A DNA stretch of 64,000 bases from Nicotiana tabacum (lineage: Eukaryota > Streptophyta > Magnoliopsida > Solanales > Solanaceae): contig NC_134087.1 of assembly GCF_000715075.1 (NCBI RefSeq), positions 158,521,436-158,585,435 on the forward strand, given 5' to 3'. A program made the position numbers and the translations under genes. Numbering within the stretch: position 1 is the first letter of the stretch; each line of letters starts with the position of its first letter. Under the pieces are notes generated by a model, which made no database searches, was not told where the DNA came from, and worked only from the letters and a program-made list of their open reading frames with translations. Shown in pieces: positions 53,750 through 64,000 of this stretch.

Positions 53750-54814
53750 GTTCCCCAACTCAAAATGTGAATAAAATAACCAAACCATCGATATATAGCT
53801 TCTGCCCAGGCATCATTGCTTTTGCGAACAAATTAGCCGCTTCTGTGACAGAACCTCCCCTTCTACGGAACCAGCTGAGAAATCGATCTTCGCACCTGCA
53901 AACAAAATATCTGCTTTTGCAACATCATCCGCACCTATGCAAGAGCTCGCTTCTGCGCTCCATCCCTTCGCACCTGCGCATCTGCACATGCGCTCCAAAT
54001 CTCCGCTTCTACGATCTTCCTCACCCAGCTCTCACCTCGCCTCTGCAACTCCTTTGTCACTTATGCGACCATTGCACCAGTGCAAAACCAGCCACAGGTG
54101 TGATCACACCAGATCTTGCCACCAGCAGCCTTGGCCAAAATTGATCCAAACAATCAGAACCTCGTCCGAAACTCTTACGAGCCACTCGGGACCCCGTCCA
54201 AATATACCAACTAGTCCAATAACATTACACGAACCTACTTAAGGTCTCAAATCACGTATAATAATATCGAAATGATGAATATCACCTCAAATCAAAATTA
54301 ATAACTTTGACCTTTCAACATTCAAAACTAGCGTCGAAATATACCAAATCAACGCGGAATGAACTCAAATTTTGCACACAAGTCCTAAATGACTTGAAGA
54401 AGCTATTCTATTTCCCGAAACCACAATACGAATCTGATATCCTTAAAGTCAACTTCTGGTCAAACTTATGAGCATTTCAAACTTTCAAATTTCCAACTTT
54501 TGCCAAATAGTGCCGATACCTTCTAGAAATATTCAAATACAAATCAGAGTATACGCCCTAGTCCAAAATCACCATCCGTACCTAACGGCATCTTCGAAAC
54601 TCCAATCCGAGGTTAAATGCTAAAAAGTCAAACTTGGTCAACTCTTCCAATTTAAAGCTTCAATCATATGTTCATTCTTCCAAATCGAGTCTAAATAACC
54701 TGAAAACCAAAATCGATGATTCACACAAGTCATAATACATCATACAAAGCTATTTATGCCCTCAAACTACCGAGTGAAGTGCAAATGCTCAAAACGATCG
54801 GTCGGATCGTTACA
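53750..54814 (-). repeat. 5' part of a long gypsy LTR (Tekay-like), reverse orientation
   Basis: Read on the minus strand from 54814 it begins TGTAACGATCC ... CGTTTTGAGCATTTGCA. This parallels the start of the 59478 LTR (TGTAACGACCC ... CGTTTTGAGCATTTACA). A GCGCTTCTGCG-type GC-rich cluster lies ~700-1000 bp in, as in that LTR. It ends abruptly at 53750, exactly where the Athila LTR ends, implying that the Athila element inserted into it. The 101- to 153-codon ORFs over it are not conserved. Confidence 0.8.
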
Positions 54815-57800
54815 TTAGCAATGCAAGGGTTTTCAATACTTGAATTAGCATGGTTAAAGACATAAATTCCCATCAAATCTCTCAAAGTGCATAACGTTAA
54901 AAAATGTGGAGGGTGTTTTTATCAACAACTATTTTTTTAAGAAATTATACAATTTTAATATATCAAACGAAACAATGGATCGAAAATAATCTCAACATTA
55001 CTAATCTGAACATTACTAATACCAACAGATTCCACGAAGGGGAAATCTTAGGTCATTTTTATGATCATACCAGCCAACTCCTTTCCCAAATGCAAATAAA
55101 TTAAAACCGTGCACAAATGGGCTGATGGCTCTCTGGCACAATGAAAGAAGTACTTTGTACCACCTGGACGTTGAATTAAAGGCAATTTGTGAACTTTTAT
55201 ACCATTTCGAGTCTGCAAATTTGTTGGTTTAACTTCCAGAATATACTTGTATCAGAGTTAGAAACCGGTCTCTTTAACTATGGAGTGAGTTGTATAAATA
55301 TTTGTGGTGGTGATGAGTTGTTGACTAAGGAGGAACCTGCCGTTTTGTACAAGTTGAAATGTCTACTTAAAAACTCATAAAATTAGGGGAACGACACATT
55401 AAAACTCTGCAAGAACATATGTCAAATTGTATTTTACATCTTCTGGATACCTAAAAACTAGTAATTACAATTCATCCCCATACACATTGAAGTAGTTTAA
55501 TTATCACCAAGAGCCTAGGTCGCCCTTCTTTCTTCTACTTTCCATGTTCAAGAACCATCTGGTCCACCTGAACCCACCCCCACCCCACCTAAAGGAAAAC
55601 AAGTGTTAGTCATTAGACAAAGGGAAATGTCAACTTTAGCTCATTATCATTCAACAATGCATATTTGCATGTTTAGAAGTCATAAACATGCGTGTTACGA
55701 AAAATTAAAACCATAGAACGATCACATCGGAATTTTGGTTGGGCATAATGCAAATCAGTTGAAGAGGAGTTTGATAAGTTTTAAGGAGCTAGCGTTCACT
55801 CGTTCTGACTTACTTCTAGAAGACTACTTACAACATTTGAATGGTTTCTTCTTTATTAATTATCTATAATGGGACACAATTATCTGTGTCAATCACCATT
55901 AATTTAAGCTTGATTGTTGTTGATTGATAGCTTTATATTTCGCACTGGACTAACTGGTAATATGCTAGCTAAAGACGTTGTGTAATCTCTTTCGCATAAA
56001 AAAGTCGTACTAAAGATGGAAGTGATGAGGAAGAAGGAAGAGAATCAAAGATCATTATTTGTTAGACTTACGGTGAAGAAGCCTAAGGAATAATAGCCCA
56101 GATGGTCCAAGGAAAGAGCATGCAAAGGCTAAACGAGTTAGACTTGGGAAAGGTTAAAAGGGTTCAATTTATTCCTCTATGATATAAGAAGTGTATTTTA
56201 TTTTCCGTTATACTTTGAGACAAGTCATGTTATTACTGTTACAATCATCTTGTATTTCCCAATAACTGTAAGGAACTCCAAATTTATGAATTATACGTGT
56301 CAAAATACTTTGAAAGAAAAGTTCAAATTTACCTCTTATACCTTTTTATCATTCATGTTCTTACTCAGGTTGCAACTTATTTATGTTGAATAATAAATAC
56401 GAGATAATTTGATAATGATAAGAGTGTGAATGATCCTAAAAGTAAAAAGAAGATAAATTATAATATGTCGTCTAACCGAAATTCTACTCTTCCTTTTGAA
56501 TGATGATCCCACATTTTATTGTTCCATCAGCATTTCACTGTTGACGGGCTTAAGGGCCCCGGGCAAGGGGAACAATCACTCGTAACTGATGACTTCCAAA
56601 AACCTAAATGACTCAAGAGGGACCCTCTCCGCCCTCAATTCTCATCTTATTTTATGACTTTTTTAGCTATAATTACATAGTGGACTAATCATGATATCCA
56701 ATAATCACAAACTCTGACTTGAAATAGCTATCACGCCAATTAATGCGCATACCGAATTTCCGAATCTGTGCTTTAATTGATGACATAAAACGGAATGCAG
56801 CATAGTCTTAAAGATCTTCATTACATTATCACAAAGAAAAGGTTACTCGTTGGGTGACTTCAGACTAACTTCTGATAAGAAAAGTGGGGACAGAGACAAC
56901 AAAAAGAATCAAATAAAAAAGGGAAAGGAAACTAAATTGAGGGTCTTACGCGGGCCTCTTGGCCACCTGACCTTTTTAAAAATTTATATTGCAAATTGAC
57001 CTTCAAGTTTTAATTATTGTAGGATTGATCTTCATGTTTAATTAGTGCTTAAGTGAGATTTGAGTTAATTATAAAGTAAAGGGAAAACGTTCAGACCTTA
57101 TTCCCAATGTTTTAATTATTACACTTTGGCCCCAACATATATGAATGTAATATTGCCAGAATTTTTTTTGGAAAAAAAAAAAAAACAAAACCCTCCATCC
57201 AATTCCCGCGTTTCAGCAGCATCCCAATCCCATTTTTCACTGTTGAATCCTCCATTAAAGCTTGTTTTTATTCCATTCCTCACATAGGTCATCTCCCTTC
57301 TTCCCCATTTCCCTCAAAGCCTCATTCTTTCCGATTTATCGATTACAGAGAGGAAACTTGAATTTTTGGATATGTCGATTTGGGGATGAAATTGGCAGTA
57401 CATTGGACTGACAATTCATTTTAAGTGGTATATTATCCGATTCCTTCGTGTGGTAAGTGTTTGAATCTCGTCTTCTTCGTCATTGTTCATTTGGGTTTCT
57501 GTAGATTTTCTATGCACAGTACTCGACCACTAATGTATAATAGACCACAGTAAAAATAGACCACTGATTCACAATAGACTGATGAGAGATTACATTTTAG
57601 TATGCAGTCTTTATTCTGGTGAATGGGTTGAGGGGCCAAGTAGTTGGAATTGAAATTCCTAAATAAATATTATAGTGCATATCCGTATACCTAGAAATTG
57701 TATATATTTCTTCCGGCACAAGAAAAAAAGAAAAATATAAATGTTCCATCTGCAAGGAACTTGTCCACAAGACTTTGTTACAACAACACATACGAGTTTA

Positions 57801-57943
57801 TTGATAACCACTAGTTTAGGTAGTTAGTTCAAATCCAACGAATATGTTGACTTAAAGAAACCAATCGATTCTGAAAACTCTCAACAGTCACGTCATTTAC
57901 GAGAAGGCTTATGAAAATGAACCATTTAGTATCAAAATCTGCC
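54815..57943. other. Unassigned AT-rich DNA
   Basis: No ORF with recognisable domains, no LTR ends or clear inverted repeats. Features seen: an A-run (57169-57185) and T/C-rich stretches near 57290. It may be old intergenic DNA or eroded elements. Confidence 0.5.
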
Positions 57944-57952
57944 TATAAATAT
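57944..57952 (+). promoter_or_regulatory. TATA box of a candidate small gene
   Basis: TATAAATAT in the context CTGCCTATAAATATAGTAG. An ACGT-core element (GTCACGTCATT, bZIP-type) lies about 55 bases upstream near 57888. The C/A-rich leader begins ~35 bases downstream. Confidence 0.45.
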
Positions 57953-58055
57953 AGTAGATCTGATCCAAAATTAGTCATCATTCTTTCAAGTAAACTAGTG
58001 CAAACAGACAACCCAATCACTTAATAGAGAAATACCTCTGAGTCCAAGGCAAAGC

Positions 58056-58145
58056 ATGAACGCAATCTTCATCAGAGAGTTACTGGATAAGCTTAATCGA
58101 GATATCCAAGAAGACGACGTCAGGAAAGAGAGCAATGCTCGCTAA
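58056..58145 (+). CDS. Candidate 29-residue peptide ORF, unknown
   Basis: The ATG at 58056 is the first after the TATA box at 57944 and has context GC-ATG-AAC. It encodes MNAIFIRELLDKLNRDIQED followed by nine more charged residues, then TAA. The predicted peptide is a charged amphipathic helix without a signal peptide. A/T-rich sequence with possible polyadenylation signals follows (58150-58260). I do not recognise it. It may be a real small gene, the remnant first exon of a larger gene, or chance; its only support is the compact promoter-leader-ORF arrangement. Confidence 0.3.
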   Translation: MNAIFIRELLDKLNRDIQEDDVRKESNAR

Positions 58146-58855
58146 TTTATTTTTAGGCATTGTATGAAAAAATGTATGCTTCTATGAAGGGAGATAATAA
58201 ATAAAATTATTTATTTTGTTGTTGTCTTTTAGTTCCTAATTTATTCTTCTACCTTGTATTTTTTTGTCATTTGAGAATACTAACCTACAAAAAAAAGTCA
58301 AAGTAGAATAAAGAGGTTCCAATAAAAGAATACAACCCAGAGGATATAAATTTCTTAAACTCAGAATGTTTGAATTTTTTGCCAATGAATTTCAAAATTT
58401 CACGTGAATTTTTAAAGAAACCTACAACCTATACTCTACCGCACCGGTGGTCTATAATTCTTTTTTAATATAAACCAAAAGATGGTTGAGCATACTCAAC
58501 TCTGTTGTAGGTATATTCTCCACCAATAGTCGAAGTGTTAAAATAACTTGAATTTACCCCTTCATCTACTCAAGTTAAAGAATTAAGAACTGTATATCAA
58601 TCATATGGAATAAGAATAGGGGTGACTCATCGATTATTAGTTATTCGTTAGTGTAAAATAGTAATTTAGTTACATTAATAGAAATATAAAAGTATTTGTG
58701 AATAACCTAAAGTTGTACTTATTCATCATTATTAGGTAATTGCGTACTTTGAATTGGATAAAATATAATAGTATTACGTAATTTTTTCGGTAATTACCTA
58801 AGTCGATAATTGGTTAACACAACTATCATTATATAGCCAATGCAATGTCCCGATC
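58146..58855. other. AT-rich DNA with a possible decayed MITE
   Basis: Very AT-rich. Around 58618-58830 a GGGGTGACTCATCGATTATT start and TTGGTTAAC-type strings recall nonautonomous DNA transposons, but no matching end or duplication is seen. Confidence 0.4.
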
Positions 58856-59477
58856 AGTCTATTATGATTGGGATTGACTTTTGTTGACTTTTGAGGAATT
58901 GTGTAACTTTATTTATTAGAATTGATTTCTCTGCATTATTAATGTTATTAAGTCAATTTTGGTTAGATTTGAGCCGAGTGGAGGTGAATTGTAAAAGAAA
59001 AGCTATTTTAGGGTATTGATTGAGGGTTTTGAGGTAAGTATCTTGTCCAACATTGTGTTGGGGAAATAACCCCATAGGGATTGATTTGTTTGCACTATTT
59101 GAACTACGTAAAAGATGTGCACATGAGGTGACGAGTGTGTACACAGCTTATATGTAGAAATTTGACCATTTTAGACTCTTAGGTTTCTTATGCACGTTAA
59201 AATGAAGTTTCCTTGTCATGTTATATCCTCCATTTCTAAATTTACCTTTACATGCCTTATTTGAAGTTGATTGGTTCATGTTCTACCCATTGTTGCCAAA
59301 TATACTCTTATATGCTTTAATTGAAGTTGTTGCCTCTTTCATTATTACATGTTATCTCTTCTATTGTCGATTTATCCTTATTTGAAGTCATTATTACATA
59401 TTATCTCTTATATTATGGTTTATCCTTACTTGAAATTGTTGTTACATGTTATTTCTCCTATTGTTGAGGTATTTTTA
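58856..59477 (+). repeat. Degraded gypsy LTR-like fragment with ~63-bp tandem units
   Basis: GTTAGATTTGAGCCGAGTGG ... GAGGTAAGTAT resembles the middle of the LTR that starts at 59478 (compare GGTTTGGAGGACGATTCGAG ... GAGGTAAGTAAT near 60985-61055). From about 59200 the units TTACATGTTATCTCTTCTATTGT...TTATCCTTACTTGAAGTTG repeat 4-5 times. It ends where the complete LTR begins. Confidence 0.5.
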
Positions 59478-60179
59478 TGTAACGACCCATTCAGACGTTT
59501 TGAGCATTTACAGTTCGCTCGCTAGTTCTCGGGCATGACTAGCCCGTATGATGTACTACGACTTATGTCAATGTTCGGTTTTGGTTTTCAAGTTAATCAG
59601 AATAGATATGGAAGAATTATTCTCTGCTAGAATCTTTAAATTTGAAATGTTTGACCACGTTTTGACTTTTTAGAATATGAACTCGGATTGAATTTGTAAT
59701 GGTTCTGTTAGCTCCGTTGGGTGATTTTGGGCTTAAGGGCGCGTTGGGACTGTGATTTGGAGGCCCGTAGTGAAATTTGGCTTGAAATGGCGAAAGTTGG
59801 AATTTTGGAAAGTTTGACCGGGAGTGGACTTTTTGATATCGGGGTCGGATTCTAATTCTGAAAGTTGGAGCAAATTAATAATGTCAAATGTGACTTCTGT
59901 GCAAAATTTAAGGTCAATCAGACGTGATTTGATACATTTCGGTATCGGTTGTGGAAGTTAAAGTTTCAAAGTTCAATAATTTCGAATTTGAGGTGTGATT
60001 CGTTGTTTTGATGTTGTTATGTGTGTTTTGATGCCTCGAGCAGGTCCGTGTTATGTTATGGGACGTGTCGGTATATTTGGACAGGGCCCCAAGGGCCTCG
60101 GGCGTGTTTCAGATTTTCGGGGTTTATTTCTCTATGTTTTCAGTGCTAGTGTGATTCTGCTATCTGGTGTCTTTTCTCA

Positions 60180-60500
60180 TCATCGCGATCGCGGAGAGGC
60201 GAACCGGTCGCATAAGGGAAAGATCTTAGCCTATTTTCTTCTTCTTCGTATTCGCGAACATAGGTCCGCATTCGCGTAGGTTGTGGCAGATGGAGCATCG
60301 CGTTCACGATGGTGAGCATGCATTCAAGTAATGTTGGGTCTGAGCTGAGGCAGCGTGGTTATCTCTTCGTGTTCGCGAGGTCATTTTCGCGAATGCGTAG
60401 TTCAGTCAGTGGTGCTTAACGCGATCGCGAATGGTATTACGCGATCGTGTATGGTTATTCAGCAGCATTTTTTCTTTATCTTCGCGATCGCGATGGTACT
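60180..60500 (+). repeat. Cluster of GCGATCGC palindromes in the LTR
   Basis: TCGCGATCGCGG near 60182, ACGCGATCGCGAATGG near 60419, ACGCGATCGTG near 60438 and TTCGCGATCGCGATGG near 60481, with further TTCGCGAA-type strings between. Each is a palindrome of 8-10 bp. Confidence 0.85.
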
Positions 60501-61479
60501 TCCGTGATAGAGATGAAGGTGTATCTGGGTAGATTTAAATTATCCAAAACGAGGGTTTCGAGTTCATAACATAAAATGGAAGTGGGAGCTCAGTAGAAGG
60601 AAATTTTTGAAGGGATTTTCAGAGGAGTCAATGGGGTAAGTGTTCTTCATCTAAATTTGGTTAAATTCCATGATTGTATCTTAATTTTTATCATCTAAAT
60701 TGGAAATTTGGGGTGAAAATTGGGGGGAAAATGGAAGAGAATTGGAAAGATGATTTTGGGGATTTGAATGGGCATTTGATGTCTGATTTTGATGAATTTG
60801 GTATGGGTAGACTCGTGAGTGAATGAGCTTTCTAGTTTTGTGTTTTTTGTCGGATTTCGAGGCGTGGGCCCGGGGGGCGGATTAAGCCGATTTTGGGTTT
60901 TGATTATAATTTGGAATTTTTCTTGTGGAATTGGTTCCTTTAGTCCATATTGATCGTATTTTGTTGCTTGTGGCAAGATTGGGGTGGTTTGGAGGACGAT
61001 TCGAGGGGCAAGGGCATCGCAGAGTAGAGATTTGATCGATTTGAGGTAAGTAATGATTGTAAATCTAGTCCTGAGGGTATGAAACCCGAGATTTCACATT
61101 GTTTTACTACTTTGAGGTGACGCACATGCTAGATGATGGGCGTGTGGGCGTTCACTGTTAGGGATTGTGACTTGGTCCGCCCCATAGCAACTATTAAGTT
61201 GCGTATTTGATTGAAATTATATGATACTTATGTGTTTTAGAAAGATCTTCTATAAATTGGGATAAATGCCATATTTGGGCCTTGTACCAAAGTTGTTTGG
61301 ACCCTTAGGGGCCTTTTCTTATTATCCTCTCACTGTTTTGATTGAAAATCTATACTCAGTCATGCTATATTTACTGATTTCATAACTCAGCTTTTATCAC
61401 TCCGTTTTTAATGCATATAAAATATTTTTTTTGGCTGAGCACCCCGTTTTTACTGATAGCCCGAGTGGCTTGAGAGGTT

Positions 61480-61997
61480 TATGACTGAGTGAGGCCGAGA
61501 GCCTGTACTGTGAGGATATTATGGGATCGGACTGCACGTCGTAGCATGTTGTTACTGATTCATGATTTTGTGAGGCCGAGGGCCTGATTGATAGTGCCAC
61601 GATGTGGCTTGATATTATTACTAATTTATGATTATGTAAGGCCGATGGCCCGATTAATTTATGCCATGAGGTGGCTTGTTATAGCGCTTGGGTTATAGTA
61701 TCCCCTCTGGAGTCTGTACACCTCCAGTGAGCGCGGGTACCCCGAGTGAGTGATATGATGTTTTGCCCGAGGGGCTGTTTTTGATTAATGTTGTGCCCGA
61801 GGGGTTGTTTATGAGTGATTGTGAGGTATGCCCGAGGGGCTGTATATGAGTGACAATGATGGTTGCATGAGGGGCTGTTTATGATCCATGTTTGCCAGAG
61901 GGGCTGTATATGAGTGATGTTTTCCCGAGGGGTTGTATATGAGTGATGTTTTCCCGAGGAGTTGTATATGAGTGAGTTTTATCCAAGGGGTTGATTA
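61480..61997 (+). repeat. Two tandem-repeat blocks in the LTR
   Basis: Block 1 (61480-61690): three degenerate units with GTGAGGCCGAGGGCCTGAT and GCCACGATGTGGCTTG. Block 2 (61762-61997): eight units of about 28-36 bp with GCCCGAGGGGCTGTATATGA and AGTGATG. Between them lies a non-repeated segment containing CACCTCCAGTGAGCGCGGGT. Confidence 0.88.
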
Positions 61998-62636
61998 TGT
62001 TTTCATCATTTTTACTCACTAATTTATCACTTCATTTGAAAACTGTTGAATGATGTTTTAAATGGTTTTACTGAAATTGGATTTAAATGAGTTGAGTTGA
62101 CTCAAAACCCCGATTTTAAAAGCCTGATGTATTCTACTGAGATTTCATGATATGAACTGTATATGTTTTATTGCTCGTCACTACTGCTCACTATTTATTT
62201 ACTTTTATTACTTACTGAGTTGATGTACTCACATTAATCCCTGCACCTTGTGTGCAGATCTAGGTATTTCTAAAATCGATATCGGGTGTTGATTACTCAG
62301 TAGCAGGTCCATCGGAGTTAGCAAAGTAGCTTCCTAACGATCGCAACCCTACTTTTCTCCCTCGTTATCCTCCATTAGTTGTATTCGGTTATTTCTAGGC
62401 TATGTTAGTCTTGTTGTTATTATACGGTTATAATAGATGCTCATGACTAGTGACACCCTAATGTCGGGCTTCCTTCCCCCACTTTTGTTTTGATTTAAAC
62501 TCCTTATGAAGGTTTATTATTATAGCTTTGGTTTATCTTAAAAATGAAAATATTGATTGGTTTTGGTAATGCGTCGTCTTGCCTAGTACCATAATTGGCG
62601 CCATCACGACAGGGTTAATTTTGGGTCGTGACAAGT

Positions 62637-62648
62637 TGGTATCAGAGC
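62637..62648 (+). other. Primer-binding site, initiator tRNA-Met type (gypsy)
   Basis: TGGTATCAGAGC three bases after the LTR end, followed by CTAGGTTACATAGGTCTCAC, a typical leader start of this family. Confidence 0.92.
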
Positions 62649-64000
62649 CTAGGTTACATAGGTCTCACGAGTTATGAGCAGGTGCAGTAGAGTCTTGTAG
62701 ATCGGTACGGAGATGTCTGTACTTATCTTCGAGAGGCTGCAGAACCCTTAGGAAACTTCACATTCTTGAATTCTTATCGTGTGACATTGATTCAGCTTGA
62801 AATGTACTCTTCAAATCCCTTCCACGCGTTTGTATGCGCGCATAAGTGCTCGGTATTAGCGGTGCATCGACGGCTTGTGATTCCCCGAGCGAGGGGCGAG
62901 ATGTGATTTATGTGTGTTGATGTTGGGCCAGTCTGGAGGACTTGAGGCCGGGCTTTGCCTGTATCTTGAGCACTGAGGTGTTGATTGTGTGAGCACGTGC
63001 CTTTGGATTTATATGTTCGGTAGTGTCCCTATTAGTGGAAGTGATGGTTGGATGGCTACATGATGAGTATGATGTGACTGCGAGATGTGTTTATATGATT
63101 TGAATATGACGAGAAGGGTCTGCTTGGGGGTAGAAAGAACTATTTGGTGCTTTACTTCCATCTTGATTTGATGTATATCCCCAAGTTATGGGTGTGCTAA
63201 AGGATCTTTTCATGTTGTTTAGTTGGGGAGTGAAGTAGATTTCATGGCGTGATATGAGTTTAGACTCGGGAAGATTAAGTGATTACGTGATGATTATGAT
63301 AGTAGAAGGGTATAAAGAGATGTTAGTTTGAGGTGAAGCAGGTGGGTTATCTATTATGGTGTGTCTTGAGGCGTGTGATCCTTATGTTGTTTGTTGGAAG
63401 TCCTCTTTTACCAGTGAAATATGTGTGTTGCAATTTGAGTTTGGATCGCTTATGAGAGTGGGCTTGACTGTTACGGGAGTGAATGCGAGATTTGTAGATG
63501 ATTTGAAGTACTAGATGGTTTGTGTTGCACGAGCTTATGAAGGATTTAATTTAATCTCACTATGGTATTATGGTAGTAATAGAGTACGGGCATTGTGAGG
63601 TTTTGTGTGTTTTGACCTATGGCTTTGAGCCAAGTGGGGGAGTCTGCTATTGATAAGTTGATTGTGCGGCCAAGTGTCGTATTAGTTTCAGTTTGAGGTA
63701 TACCGGCGAATCAGTTGTGGCTTATAGAGGTTGATATCAAGGATGACTCGAGTAAAGGAAATTTTGGATAAGGGTTATGTTATGCTTTATGGGTATATGA
63801 GAAACGTTGGATGAATTAGTTGTTGTTGTAAGGGATGTAACGGGTATGGAGTAGGATATCACTCGGCTACTTAGAAGGATGGGTTACTTCCTTAGGTGTT
63901 TCTGTACTAATAGGGTACAAGTCGTTCGGTTCGTTTGATCAGTTTAATTGAAACCTCAGTAGAGTGGATGTCTCCCGACAATAGTTTTAATGGATTCAAG
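62649..64000 (+). other. 5' leader of the gypsy element
   Basis: G/T-rich noncoding leader. No gag start or domain recognised before the window edge, which fits the long leaders of this family. Confidence 0.65.

Larger units (their letters stand above)
59478..62633 (+). repeat. Gypsy LTR, 3156 bp
   Basis: Starts TGTAACGACCC and ends GGGTCGTGACA, which are near-perfect inverted repeats of each other. The primer-binding site follows three bases later. It contains a GC-palindrome cluster (60180-60500) and two tandem-repeat blocks (61480-61690, 61762-61997). The 94-codon ORF at 59995 is inside the LTR and unsupported. Confidence 0.9.
59478..64000 (+). mobile_element. Ty3/gypsy element (Tekay-like) with long LTR, 3' part outside window
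   Basis: A complete 5' LTR (59478-62633), an initiator-Met primer site and 1.35 kb of internal leader are visible. The lineage is inferred from the LTR style and tRNA-Met primer; no gag or chromodomain is reached before the window ends. The five bases before it are TTTTA; the matching right duplication is outside the window. Confidence 0.75.

Noticed and set aside
55500..55590. Minus-strand fragment resembling a terminal exon (acceptor then VDQMVLEHGK and a stop)
   Set aside because: Too short, no upstream exons found, no family recognised.
56950..57185. Possible Mutator-like element terminus
   Set aside because: No matching inverted repeat or 9-bp duplication could be found in the neighbouring sequence.
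58618..58835. Second hAT-type MITE suggested by a GGGGTGA start
   Set aside because: No complementary end and no 8-bp duplication.
59995..60279. 94-codon ORF in the gypsy LTR
   Set aside because: Lies wholly inside LTR U3-like sequence, with no domain and no counterpart in the related fragment at 53750-54814.

Overview
The window is plant nuclear DNA, most likely from a Solanaceae genome and probably Nicotiana. That call is an inference from recognised LTR-retrotransposon families and their GC-palindrome spacers, not a database result. I found no intact host gene. About 92 percent of the sequence can be assigned to nested, mostly decayed retroelements. Every protein-coding region of normal size carries stops or frameshifts.

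Layout. (1) 1-9493: a Ty1/copia element of the SIRE type (gag, protease, integrase, RT-RNase H and an extra env-position ORF), with its 5' LTR cut by the window edge and a complete 913-bp 3' LTR. It sits inside the integrase gene of (2), an Athila-type Ty3/gypsy element visible from 9494 to 53749: integrase end, palindrome-rich spacer, a TATA box and candidate leader intron, env-like ORF, 3' UTR and 3' LTR. (3) 12117-39102: a pol-less Ogre/Tat-type element with a perfect CACCT target duplication, inserted in the Athila env-like ORF. It carries two tandem-repeat arrays and a 3306-bp solo LTR (GAATG duplication) in its 3' region. Its 3' LTR is split by (4) Tat copy A (28053-38599, + strand), whose antisense gene is in turn broken by a 686-bp hAT-type MITE with a perfect 8-bp duplication. 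(5) 42107-52551: Tat copy B of the same family as A but in inverted orientation, lying in the Athila 3' end. (6) 53750-54814: the 5' part of a long gypsy LTR on the minus strand, into which the Athila element apparently inserted. (7) 54815-58855: about 4 kb that I cannot assign, with one candidate small promoter/peptide unit. (8) 58856-64000: a degraded LTR fragment, then a complete 3156-bp gypsy LTR, its primer-binding site and the start of its internal region.

How it works together. The only polymerase/integrase sequences visible are in the copia element and the Athila remnant, and both are broken. The Ogre-like element and Tat copies A and B have gag (A also a protease) but no RT or integrase, so they must have been mobilised in trans. 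The Tat family carries intron-containing genes on the strand opposite gag, each behind its own TATA box. Copy B has two such genes in tandem. This antisense cassette, and a bipartite ~60-nt module repeated four times in the noncoding parts of the Ogre-like element, are the most interesting signals. All functional statements rest on motif recognition by eye; no similarity search was run.
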